Made by a program: the position numbers and the translations under genes. DNA of 33,128 bases from Euperipatoides rowelli (Eukaryota > Onychophora > Udeonychophora > Euonychophora > Peripatopsidae), in NCBI GenBank assembly GCA_003024985.2, contig PXIH01S0003759.1. The stretch is one strand, 5' to 3'. Shown piece by piece: positions 1 through 10,454 of this stretch. Position 1 is the stretch's first letter. The number at the start of each line of letters is the position of its first letter. The notes under the pieces were generated by a model that did no database searches, was not told the origin of the DNA, and saw only the letters and a program-made list of their open reading frames with translations.

Positions 1-67
1 TACTGTACTTAGTAAAAATTAACTTCATAAATGTAATATTACCTATTATAATATAACACTACTTAAC

Positions 68-164
68 CATGGGTATTCCCTTCCATCCTGTGGATATTCC
101 CTTTCGTCCCATGGGTATTCACTTCCGTCCCACGGGTTTTCCCTTCCGTCCCACGGTTTTCTTG
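68..164 (+). repeat. 21-bp tandem repeat, about 4.5 units
   Basis: Units start at 68, 89, 110, 131 and 152 (last one partial). The unit is close to CATGGGTATTCCCTTCCGTCC, with a few substitutions per unit. It lies at the distal edge of the copy A leader, immediately before the 173-bp monomers. It is C/T-rich on this strand. Function unknown. Confidence 0.85.
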
Positions 165-617
165 TAATTTTAATAATATCTGGCCTATATCAACTGACTA
201 TTCCGATTATTTGAAGCATAGTTCGGCCATCGTCCCATTCTTTTTAGAGATTTTAGAGAAAATTTCTAGGTTAACAACTTTTAACATGGGGTTTTGAAAA
301 AGCGGGAATAATTGAATGAAAAAATTGTTTTTTTTTGTAATTTTAACAGTACCTGGCCTATATAAACTGACTAGTCCGATAATTTTGGGCATGGTTCGGC
401 TATCGTCCCATTCCTTTTAGAGATTTTAGAGAAAATTTCTAGGATAACAACTTTTAACATGGGGTTTTGAAAAAGCGGGAATAATTGAATGAAAAAATTG
501 TTTTTTTTTGTAATTTTAACAGTACCTGGCCTATATAAACTTACAGGCCCGATTATTTTAAGCATAGTTCGGCCATTGTCCCATGCTTTTTAGAGATTTT
601 AAAGAAAATTTCTAGGT
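163..617 (+). repeat. 173-bp 5' UTR monomers, about 2.6 units
   Basis: Units begin at 163, 336 and 509 with TGTAATTTTAA, an exact 173-base spacing. Each has a GGCCTATAT box followed by ACTGACTATTCCGATT or a close variant. The first two also carry TTAACATGGGG (281 and 454). The third unit breaks off near 617. Related boxes recur with ~180-base spacing in the leaders of copies B and C, so this is a family trait and not a chance duplication. Confidence 0.9.
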
Positions 618-782
618 TGAAAGTTGCAAAAATTGGGAAATTCTAAATTCTGTAGTGCTAAACTTGTTAGCATAGGTATAGGGAAAAATATCCATAGAAT
701 TGAACATTGGCTAACTAACCAAAAGTTTCCCTTTGAGTAACTGGATTGAATTCCTTTTTTAGTTGTATAATTAACCCTCACT

Positions 783-3580
783 ATGAGTGGTGATCTTATC
801 CAGGATGAGACAGGAATGTCTCAACTCCTGGCAGCTATTGAGTCAATCCGGAGTCCCGGGGAAGGTTCAGGAGTTGATCCGAATGCTCCTGAGGTGCTCA
901 ATGGTTCATCCTTCGATGTTGATTCACAGATGTGGTCATTAGGGCAGGATGGACAGCAATGCATGGATATAGCTATGAAGAGTGATAAAAGGGAGAATGA
1001 AGATGTCCCCTATTTGTCAGAAGAATTTGAATCCTTCAAAGAGGGAATGCAGGCCATCCCTGAGGGCCAGTCTGAGGAAGGAGAATTAGGTGAGGAGCAA
1101 GATAACTTAAGATTAGGACAGGATATTGGTCTGATTGTTGAAGAGTCGGTTGTTGTGGAAGAATGGGAAGAGGAGGGTACAGATCTGTCCCATAAGATAG
1201 ATGATCATAGTAATGAGGAAAATTCCCCTATTGGGAATATGGCCTTCAAGGCATTCCTTAAGGATGTTGGCTCCACAACACCTACCAAAAGGATACATAA
1301 GTTGCGAAGAAGTGTCAGGAAGAATCTGATCCAGAGCCCACAAGTCAATGTTAACAATATTAAAAATATTAAGGTGTCTGCCCCTAAATCAGACTTTGGG
1401 TCGGTTAATTTGAAGGCTATTACCAAAGTAGCCCTGCCAAACCCTGATAAAGGAAAATATTACATAGGGGATGTTGATGCTCTGTTGAAGATTGCCTACG
1501 AGAGCACTGGTCTTAAGAGTGGCGAGAGTCACACCACAAAGCGCTCTGGGAATCATGAAAAAATTAAGGCTAATAATGCACCTGAATGTGATCCTATCAC
1601 CTCTGATGGTGAGGTAGCTGGCTTCCTAGAGAATGCCACTAGCACTCCTTCACAGACCCTGAATTCTGAAGGACTGCCTGGACCCGCAACTTTGAGTTTT
1701 GAGGTCACAGCTAATACTGAGGATGATGGTGAAGACTACCTTCCCAGGGCTGATGCGGTAATTACCGAAGCTGCGGATTATGAAAAATACCTCCAATCAA
1801 CTTTTTGGATAAGACGGGAGATGTTCACCACATTTGAGCAGTACCTGCATGCGACTGCTGATGTGGTAGGATCCAAGAATGTAATATCATTTGATGGGGA
1901 AGACCGAGCCCAGATTGAGATAACTGTCAACAGCCCAAGTGATGTTGACAAAATAGTCAAGAGTAGACTCCTGATTGGTGAGAAGTGGCAGAAAGCCTAT
2001 CGTCTTTCTGACAAGCCTGCCATTTTATTGCTCCATGGAGTACACACCATAATTCCACATCTAATATCGTCCAAGCACTGGCGTATTATGGGAAATGCAA
2101 GGCTGATGATGTTTCATTCGTCTATGCCCCATGTGAGGATGTGACATTAGGTCATATCAAGTCACACAGGAGAAAGGTTTGGATTAGAATGAACAGTGAT
2201 ATAGAGGTTCCTGAAAATATTAGGGTGATGTTCGCTGGTGAAACTTTTTTTGTCAATGTTACAAGTGGGGCCAAAATAAAGTCCAATAAAAAATTATCAT
2301 TTATATATATCAAAGATAAAATAACCAAATATTTTCCTTATATATATAACCAAAATATATCATGTGATCATTATGATGTGGGCCTTAGAACACCCTACCT
2401 TTATGAAGCTCTAGAAGCCCCATCTATATATGCTTCAGAAGCCCCTAGCTTTACGAAGCTGTTCAAACCCGTCTATATATATGCTCCAGAAGCCCCTAGC
2501 TTTATGAGGCTGTTCAAACCCCGTCTATATATGCTCCAGAATCCCCTAGCTTTACGAAGTGTTCAAACCCCGTATATATAGATGGGGCTGCTGTAGAAAC
2601 CCCACTATATATCTAGTAATGTTTATACTAGGCTTTGTTGCATAATTTTAAAAATACAGTATATAATAGAGCAAAATAACAAACTGCAATTTTAAAAAAA
2701 ATAAATCACATTNGGGGGAGGTCCAGATGCTATAACTGTGGCAAGGTTGGACACCTGAAATGTAACTGCCGAATAGAACAGAAAGGGAATCCTAATAAGC
2801 CTAGGCAAGCCAATAGGCCTGGTGGACCCCCAATGGCCCAACGCAATAAAGAAAGCACCACATCCTATAGGGACAAGCTTATGACAAGTGTAGGCAGTGA
2901 GAAGGGGAAAGGGAATCCTGCTAAGCCAAACAAGGGTGAAGCTATAGTGCAGAAAGAACATGCAGAAGATCAGAGGACTGATCAGTGTAAGTCTAGCTAT
3001 GAAAGATGGTTGGCTCAAGATATATCTGATAATGAGTCTGAGGTCAACCAAAGGGTTAATAATAAAAAGGATAAATCAGCACATAAAGTGGAAGACCTCT
3101 GGAGGGTTCCACCTGACCAACATGCTCCCAGCACTAGTTACCAGTGGGGTTTCCTGTGGCCATTGTCTCAGAGAGGTTCTGCTTATAAATCTCGCTCTCG
3201 AAAGAGAGCTAGAAGGACAAACGTGGAATAGAAGGTGCAGCTCGAAGAGGAAACTTTTAGACTGTATCGATGCTGACGGAGGCAAACTCCTCTATAGAAA
3301 AGATGGGAGAATACCCCCAGTCCCTGTTGAAGTCCCTTGATGTGGATAGAGCCCAGGAGGTTGTGCTTGTGAACATGGGGACAATTCCGGNGGATGACAG
3401 GTTTAAGGGGGTTGATGAGTTTATTGCAGCGGCTGAGGTTTTCAGCACATGAAGACCGAAGATGTTGATAAGAGTAAAAAAAGAAATGCCCCAGGTTCTG
3501 TCAATTCATCACTGACATCATCTGGGAATTTAAAAGATCATGACTCCAGAAGTAAAAGGGATAGTTTATCAAGTATCTAA
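783..3580 (+). pseudogene. ORF1 of copy A (Gag-like, zinc knuckle), broken
   Basis: Likely RNA-binding ORF1 protein. The ATG at 783 opens a 453-codon frame. Residues 1-170 are rich in Asp and Glu. A conserved domain (about 1780-2270) starts with YLQSTFWIRREMF and FEQYLHATADV and runs to IKSHRRKVW. A frameshift near 2066 moves the reading to another frame. The insert at about 2277-2712 then splits the domain from the zinc knuckle at 2728-2769 (CYNCGKVGHLKCNC, CX2CX4HX4C). A hydrophilic tail with SYERWLAQD follows, and further shifts lead to a probable end at 3580. ORF2 begins 64 bases later. Copy C retains the same central region unbroken, which supports this reading. From memory, the central domain plus knuckle resembles ORF1 proteins of vertebrate and other animal LINEs. 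Confidence 0.8.
2277..2712 (+). repeat. Foreign insert in ORF1 of copy A with ~50-bp tandem repeats
   Basis: This AT-rich segment separates the VTSG motif of ORF1 from its zinc knuckle; copies B and C have only a few codons there. Inside it, about 2395-2580, are three to four units of 50-51 bases with CCCCTAGCTTTACGAAG at 2442, 2493 and 2543 and CTATATATGCTCCAGA between them. No coding potential or clear terminal repeats were found. An N at 2713 marks the right edge, so an assembly join is possible. Boundaries are approximate. Confidence 0.65.
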
Positions 3581-3644
3581 CTAAAAGTAGCTAACATTAT
3601 ATAGGGTTTTTGCTCTTATTTCATACCTGAATACAAGTATAAGA

Positions 3645-6600
3645 ATGGAGCTAAAAATTTTGACTCTCAATTCAGCTGGTATTGCTTCTATGGGTAGGCA
3701 GGGTCACCTTTTTGCTTTTCTCGAAGGGCAGGGGAGTCGACCTTGCCTGCATACAGGAAAGTAAGACCTCTCAGTTTATTATTAATAACAATGATTGGGA
3801 GGCCTTCCTATCACTACCTGGTTTGAATGGCAGATGGGGAACCGCCATCCTTGTTAAGAATAATGCTAAATTAGGCTAAGTTATGTAAAGGTTGTGTTAG
3901 ACATTGATTGGTCATCAGGCACTATATCTGCTGTTAAGGCTATTTTGGGGGGTGAACTTGTCACCTTCATCTCACTTTATTTACCCAATCTACCCAAGGT
4001 TGCCAGGCATGCTGCAATTTTTAAGCTTCGAGCTCTATTGGGAAGTTTGAAAAATACAAAATATTTGTAGCTGGAGATTTTAATAATGACACTTCAGCCA
4101 GAGTTGGATATACCCTATATTATACTCTAGAGAATCATGACTTAAAAGATATCTGGAAAGTCACTAAAGGTTATGAAACCGGTTCAACCTTTTGTAGGGG
4201 AATTCCTGCCTAGACACGATTTTTGTTCCAAATGAAATACTCCTAACAAGTCACACTGCTACATACCTTATGAGCTGTGACTTTTCTGACCATATGGCTC
4301 TCAAGCTAATCATTAAACCTAAAACTGGGGCTAGCCGGGCTGGTCTTCCAATCTGGCATTTTCCTGTTAAACTACTAAATGATCCCATTGTCACTGAGAG
4401 AATTGGGAAAGCTATTGAAGACTTCTTCATGGAAAATAAAGAGAGTCCCTTTGAGGCATGGGAAAGCTTTAAGTCGTCACTTCCATATATGGATGATACT
4501 ATTGTATCCCAAGCCTAATTGTTGGAAAAAATATTGGTGAAACAAGTGTGGAATGGAGGCCATGTCAAGATAAATGACAAATATGAAGCAGAGGCTATTC
4601 AAAACACCCTGAGGGATGCCAAACGTAAAGCTGAAGAGCTTATAGATAAAAGCTTCAGGATAGGACACTGACTTCAGAGTCAGGATAATTTATGGCAAGA
4701 GGTGAGGAGGAAAACAAAGAAAGAATCCCCGTCTAATTTTGACAGACTAATTATTGATGGTTCTGTGTATGAGTGTGAAAACGAGGTAAGAATTGCATTG
4801 GTGAGACATGTGGNGGGTAGTTTGGAAGAATTTAAGTACCAGGGTGATAATAGTGTTGATTTCCTGGCCACATTTCCATAAATACCAGAAGACCAGTATA
4901 GTAGCCTTTTTGAATTGCCTTCCAAACAACTGGTTCAAGAAACTATTATGTCACTTAGGAATGGTAAATGCTCTGACCTTGACAGGTTACCAAGTGAATT
5001 TTATAAGTGCTTTATTAAACAAATCTTGGACCCATACTATAAGGTCATAGGGATGATTTTTAAACGTGCAGACCTTCCATACTCCTTTAAAGAGGCCTTT
5101 ACCATCTTTATACCAAAATAAAGGAATCCTGAAGAGGTTGGATCCTGGAGACCTATCTGTATCCAAAATCAGGATTACAAGATATTCTGCAGGATCATGG
5201 CTACAAGACTCACTAGGATTGCTGACAACTTCATTTCTCCAGTACACGCTTACTCCATCGCTGTACGCTGCATGCTGGGGAAGATAACTGCTACGAGAGA
5301 CATTGTCTGAGTTGCTCAGAAGTACAAACTCCCACTTTTTGTAGCTTCATTAGATCAAAGGGCTGCCTTTGATTTGGTGGCCAATAGCTACCTAGATAGT
5401 GACTTTCATACCCTAAGAGTGCCAAAACATCAAAGGAACTTACTGGCTTTGCTGTATAGAGGCTCGTCTATACACTTGGTGATTAATGGATCTCTCTCTA
5501 GGGCAATCCCTGTGAACCGTGGGGTGAAACAGGGAGACACTAGTTCAGGGATCCTCTACTCCATCTTCCTAGAGCCGCTTGTTAGGAAATTAAGGTGTCC
5601 ACTGATGGATCATGCCTTCAGGATTGGGCCTACTCCCTTCCCAATCTCAGTATATGCCAACGATGTTACACTATTGCATACATCGTCGGGATTTGATAGC
5701 GCTATTAAACTATTTGAAGAATATGGCAGACAAGCAGGAATTGGATTGAATATGAGGAAAACTCAGATTTTTATTACATCCAATAATGTTATTGGTCCTG
5801 AATTTAAAAGGTATAAGGAATTAACCCCAAGCATGACTCAGTTCAAATCCCTTGGGATAAAATTTGGCACCCCTGTTACAGACAGAGCTAATATCATGAT
5901 CTGATTAAGGATGTAGGGTCTACTGCTCACAAGATTACGGGACTTTTGGAAAGTCTGCCATACAGCCAACGTGTAGTTCTAATTAAGGCTTTGATTATTT
6001 CAAAAATATCCTTTCTTTTTCATATAATTTCACCCACACCTCATGAGTTGAGGTCTCTGAATGCCATTGTTATTAATGCATTCTGGGGCCTGAACCATCA
6101 AAAGTGGGTTTCTAGGAAGATATTGATTTATCCCAAAAGTAAGGGTGGCATTTCATTCCCTGACCTGCAGACACGGTTGGAGACATGTCGATTCTCCCGT
6201 TATAGAAGACTTGCCCTCGCTGAGGGACCAATGCTTGAATCTGAGGTTATGGCAGCAATGCTTCAAGAGTGCCTTCCTGGCAACCTTGGGTCTGGTATCT
6301 TCCTTGCCAAGGCTAATTCTTTCTCGAGAGGCAGACTTCCACCTGGGTATAAAGAGCTGTGGAAGGTTTTGGATAGGGTTGATCTGTGCCCTCGGGTGAA
6401 GAATATTGCAGATCTTTATGCTCAACCTGTATATTACAACAGGTACTTGTCTCACTTTGGTGTCAGACCTGATTGGGCAGCACGTCAGACTGACTATATG
6501 ATCAGGGAGGTCATTAACATTAACTGTACCGGTAATCTCAAAGATGCACCTAAGGTTGCAGAGAGAATTACAGAATTCCTTGCTTCCTTGTTCACAACCA

Positions 6601-7202
6601 ACCAAATAATGACTTCGAGTGAGGGTGTTTTGGAGTTGAACATGGGGCTGGTTCCATCCATTTTAAGAGATGCCCCTGCTCTGAGGCTTGACGAGAAGAA
6701 ACCCTTATTGAGTTATAACTCCCATCTTTTTTTACCAGAGTCTCATTGAATGCTCATCTGCTCATGCCAATGCCATGCCCGATCTTTCAATAAATGGTGA
6801 AAGAGTGGAATGGTCGAAACTGTGGTATAGGCTTATTCCGGGGAGATGGTCAACATTGCCTGGAGGTCCTTCCATAACCGCCTGGCATCTCCCCAGAAAA
6901 ACTTTATCATGAAATGGATTTCATCACTCAACTGCGTCATTTGCCATGCCATGGCACTGGATGACCTTCTCATTTTAGAAACCTGCCCCTTTACAAACAA
7001 AATGACCATTGAAAAGAGAGCATGCTCTGAGATGCTAAATCAAAGGCTGAGCCAGAAAGGGGACCACAGCCTTAGACGAGTAGCCAAATTAAAACCTATT
7101 CTGAAAAATGTTCCATTGATTCTGTATATTTACTCATGCTATAGATATTTCATAGCAATTTCAAAAGATGACCTATGTTTAATTTGTAACCCTTGTGAAT
7201 AG
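3645..7202 (+). pseudogene. ORF2 of copy A (endonuclease-reverse transcriptase), broken
   Basis: The ATG at 3645 gives MELKILTLNSAG, the usual start of an APE-type endonuclease. Next come QESKT, GRWGTAI, GDFN (4073-4084), SCLDTIFV and SDH (near 4287), the catalytic set. Reverse transcriptase motifs follow: NGKCSDLDRLPSEFYK, SWRPICIQNQDYK, SLDQRAAFD (motif A), GVKQGD, YANDV (motif C at 5653-5664) and LGIKFG. The C-terminal zinc motif starts at 6933, but its His is Leu. Frameshifts near 3720, 5900 and 6850 and in-frame stops at 4516, 4669, 4879, 5119 and about 5308 break it. Full length would be near 1,180 codons, normal for a LINE ORF2. The first motif C Asp is Asn, so the enzyme is probably dead. 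Confidence 0.88.
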
Positions 7203-7660
7203 TTCTCAACCATATTTAACTACTACTTCGAGCTAATTGAAAATGACCTGGCTATGAAGTAATTATTCCCTTTCATTGGCCATCCGACTATTAAATGTTT
7301 TGTCAATTGTCCTACTCAGTTATGAACATGTTTAAGTGATTAATTATAGATGCAGCTGAAAAATTAACATGAAGCAAAAGAAGTCTGGGTGACCATGCAA
7401 ATGAGTCTGATACAAGTGGGTGGTGTTGCATCCCTGGTTCCATTGGACTGGCTGTGGATTAAAATAAATATGCGATCAAATGGAGAGTTACTCTGAAGGA
7501 ACTTCCGCCTTTAAGGTGTGGAAGACACTGTGGTACTGAAACTGAGCAGAGGCTACATGTGAGTGAAGGGTGAAAGTTTGAGTAGTCAAGTTGGCACAGA
7601 GGTATCTCCAATGTCCCAGGGGAGTAGACCCTGGGATGAAGAAGCCAGTCATGGGGGGTG

Positions 7661-7690
7661 GGGTATATTTATAAATGGTCCCTGGCCCCT
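7661..7690 (+). promoter_or_regulatory. Conserved TATA-like box in 3' UTR of copy A
   Basis: TATAAATGGTCCCTGGCC starts at 7670, about 1.8 kb before the element end. Matching boxes sit at similar distances in B, C and E. Promoter activity is inferred only. Confidence 0.45.
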
Positions 7691-8308
7691 CCCCTCCCAT
7701 TTTTCTGGCAGGTTCTAAGGTTGAGCCTCTGTATGTAAAGGCATTGCACTTCTGCCTTGGCATATGGCTCCTAGAGTCATTGTCTTGTATTAGGAGCCCC
7801 TCTGTAGCAACCGAGTGGTCTCCTAGGGTAGGAAAAGTGTTGGATTATGAGCAAGCACCCATTCTCTCCTTGTGGCTAATGCACATGTGACACCAATTGA
7901 GTATAGAAATTTGAAGTTTTGGTCACAACTGATCTGGTCCTGGAAGATGGTTTTTGTGGAAAAAGGGAGCTAGGCTAAGACACAATGTTGGTGGGAGTCT
8001 GATGATTTGGCCACAAGATCCGTTAATGCTGAAACCATCAGAAAGTGGAAGACCCTAAACATTCTAAAATAGAAGGTTGGGGTCATTGGCAATGTGTATT
8101 TCAGTTGAATCTTTTTGTCTCTGTGTTGTTTGTCTAACAACCATTAAGCTTTTTATTCGAAATCATTGTTAAATATTTTTTTTCTCTCACATTTGACCGG
8201 GGAGGGGGGTCAGTGCTGATGAAATGTTTAATTTCTAAAGGTGTATCCTCAGTGTGCCCAGGCTGGTAGAGGGAGTAGGCTGAGGATGTGCATCACTACT
8301 CCCCCTAA

Positions 8309-8336
8309 CTGTGTGGTGCTACAGTGCCCCACACAG
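8309..8336 (+). other. Conserved RNA hairpin, copy A 3' UTR
   Basis: CTGTGTGG (8309-8316) pairs perfectly with CCACACAG (8329-8336) across a 12-base loop. It lies in a block shared by copies A, B, C and E. In C and E the stem bases differ but still pair. Confidence 0.65.
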
Positions 8337-9320
8337 TGCCAGTCTGGGTTGGCCTACCTCGTGTTAGTGCTGTCTCCTCTTCCCCTTGTCTTAGGACTTT
8401 TTATGTATTTTTGCGACTTGGGGACCTTGAACTCTCAGCTCGAAAAGTGCGAGTAGTGGTTACCTGTTGGGCTGGAGACATTTATGTACTGGTCTCTAGA
8501 TCAACTTGAATTGACGTGTCTTTTCCATAATGTGTTCAATTTTTTCTTTTGAACACATAAATTGGTCAGCTATTATTAGCAACCTAGCTGATTGGGATAG
8601 GCCTCATGTATCTGTTTCATTGTGTGTTTTGTCTTACCATTGTGAATGAATGCAAGTAGCATGTCTGATTGTTGGTGTCCTAAATGTATAATTCATCCAA
8701 GAAGTTGGAGTTTTTCTTTTTGTTTTAATATATATAATAGTGCCTCATTAATCCCAATTCTCTTTCTTGACTTCATCTCCTTTCCTAACCTCCCTCCCCC
8801 TCTCAACATCATTCCGAGGTGCTTGCTTAAATTGGATTAAATCCCTGCCTCGGAATGTTGTAGTGTTTTCTTGGTGTGCAGCCAATACTCTGTACACCTT
8901 ACACTGAGAGCCCTCCACCGCCTACTCCTTTGAATGGATGTAGCTCCTCTGTCTGCTTTTTAGCAAGTCCACCTGGGAGCTACTCAGTCCCATTCCTGCG
9001 TCAAAGCATTAAGTTGTTTCAACACAGTGGAGTCTGTATCACATCCCATCCCCTCCTTAGCCTCTGATTGGGGGTAGCCAATCACTGGTTAAGGAGCCTC
9101 TCGAATTTCACTTGCATCAACATATTTTCAATTAGTTTTACTATTAGGGAAAAGTTTTAATCCTGTTTTTTTATTTTTCAGTATACATAGAAGTACATAC
9201 ACAATATCAAGAATTTAAGAATTGGCATGTGGATGGGTCAGCTCTATGACCCTACGTGGGGCCATGGGACTGTTCTTCCACATGTTGATGTGATAGTACT
9301 ATCATATGTCTTCTTTCATT

Positions 9321-9446
9321 CTGCAGATGTCTATCTGCAGGACTCTTCACCTCTCACTGTGTCTTCGACTGTCAATAAAAAACTTTTGATTCCTTGCGCT
9401 CCAACTTGAGGGGCCCAATACTTTCACCCCTCTACCAAGGTGGGAG
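9321..9446 (+). promoter_or_regulatory. 3'-terminal block of copy A: hairpin, AATAAA, terminal hairpin
   Basis: CTGCAGAT and ATCTGCAG flank a GTCT loop at 9321-9340. The motif TGTCAATAAAAA follows, with AATAAA at 9375-9380. GGGGCCCAAT precedes a stem of CTTTCACC (9421-9428) and GGTGGGAG (9439-9446) with two G-U pairs. A smaller ATCCTG/CAGGAT hairpin comes next, then the telomere-like end. The block recurs in B, C and E. AATAAA lies about 100 bases before the end, farther than a usual poly(A) site. Confidence 0.7.
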
Positions 9447-9474
9447 TATCCTGGATGAGGAGGCAGGATGATCT

Positions 9475-9491
9475 ACACCTAACTCTAACCT
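9475..9491 (+). repeat. Telomere-like junction A/B
   Basis: ACACCTAACTCTAACCT ends copy A; it is a slightly degenerate (CCCTAA)2 run. The leader of copy B begins immediately. Confidence 0.8.
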
Positions 9492-10454
9492 CAAGATTGC
9501 TGACTTAGAAGTCAGCCTGGCAAGTTGGACAAAACTGCAGCTTCTGCTTTTTGGACCATAACTCAAGTTTTTTTCGAGGTAAGGTAGTTAAGTTTTATAT
9601 TTTTGGAAAGAGCAAGTTGAGGGCTATTAGCTGAGATTAAAATTTTATAAAAAATTCAGGAATTTTCATTCAAGAAACCGCGTTTTGTGTTCAATAGGTT
9701 TTTCAACATAGGATAGATAGGAAGAATATGTTTTTTGCCGATTTCTGAATAAAAAGTTTGGAATTTCGTATTTTTTCTCATTTGTGCCCTATTAAATCTC
9801 TACTATTCGGCACTGGTCCAATAATGAATTTTAGTTTTTGATGACTCGTTCTCATTTTAAAAATTTTTTCAAGGTTTCGAGAATTTAACATGGGAATTGA
9901 TTTTCAAATTGTGTTTTAGGCTATAACTTCTTTAAAAATTTGAATTTTTTAATTCTGTTGGCACCGGGCCTAAGTTAATTGACCATTCTGACCCAGATTA
10001 AACAAGCACAATTTCGTTTTAACAATTAGTTTAGATTTTAGAAAATTTTCCATGATTATTGAATTTAACATGGGGGAAGTTTAAAAATCACGTTTTGGGC
10101 TGTAATTTCCTTAATAAATTGAATTTGTGGATATTGATGGCACCTGGCCTATATTCAGTGACCATTCCAGCCCAGATTGTACAAGCACAATTTTGATTTA
10201 ACAAATAGTTTAGTTTTACAAATTTTTTCAATGATTACTGACATTAACATAGGGGAATCTGTAATAACAAGTTTTAGGCTGTAATTCTTTTAGTTTTTGG
10301 AAATTCTAAAGTATTATTAAAATTTCTTANTATAATTTGGCCATCCTGATTCTGATTCTGGTTGAATTTTTCCATTTGGTCAAAAACTTTGGTTTTTGGG
10401 AAAATTTCTGCACAATTACATTATCTAAATTTAGATTATATCCTTTGCTTTACA
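9492..10454 (+). other. 5' UTR of copy B with ~180-bp degenerate monomers
   Basis: The noncoding leader opens with a unique ~100-base segment. AT-rich repeats follow, in which TTAACATGGG or TTAACATAGG recurs at 9885, 10065 and 10244 (spacings 180 and 179). Each of the first two is followed after ~75 bases by a GGCCTA box and then TTGACCATTC or GTGACCATTC. This matches the box order in the 173-bp monomers of copy A despite low overall identity. An N lies at 10330. Confidence 0.75.

Larger units (their letters stand above)
1..782 (+). other. 5' UTR / promoter region of copy A
   Basis: Noncoding AT-rich leader upstream of the ORF1 ATG at 783. It holds a 21-bp tandem repeat (68-164) and then 173-bp monomers (163-617). 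The final 165 bases before ORF1 are unique and AT-rich. In other LINE families tandem 5' monomers act as promoters; that role is inferred here. Confidence 0.6.
7203..9474 (+). other. 3' UTR of copy A
   Basis: A 2.27-kb noncoding stretch between the ORF2 stop and the telomere-like end. Short ORFs within it do not correspond to conserved proteins. In order it carries a TATA-like box (7670), a block shared with B, C and E around 8210-8395 with a hairpin, a polypyrimidine-AG at about 9165-9181 followed by a conserved AGAAGTACATACACAATATC segment, and a terminal block. It is T/G-rich on this strand. Its extent and conservation suggest selected noncoding function, perhaps RT recognition and a promoter. 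Confidence 0.75.
1..9491 (+). mobile_element. LINE copy A (5' UTR, ORF1, ORF2, long 3' UTR, telomere-like end)
   Basis: Non-LTR retrotransposon with the order 5' UTR, ORF1 with a zinc knuckle, ORF2 with endonuclease and reverse transcriptase, and a 2.3-kb 3' UTR. It ends without poly(A) in ACACCTAACTCTAACCT, and copy B follows at once. Its left end may lie beyond the window. It is closest to copy B in all parts (ORF1, ORF2 and 3' UTR), yet clearly diverged. Both ORFs are interrupted by several stops and frameshifts, and a foreign segment sits in ORF1, so the copy is not functional as sequenced. No target-site duplication is visible, as expected if it was joined to telomere repeat. Confidence 0.9.

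Noticed and set aside
207-565. Two similar minus-strand ORFs (61 and 64 codons) in the leader of copy A
   Set aside because: They are copies of the 173-bp monomer read on the other strand, so their likeness reflects the DNA repeat and not a protein.
163-617. CRISPR-like spaced repeats
   Set aside because: The repeats are direct tandem monomers without unique spacers, in a eukaryotic retroelement leader.
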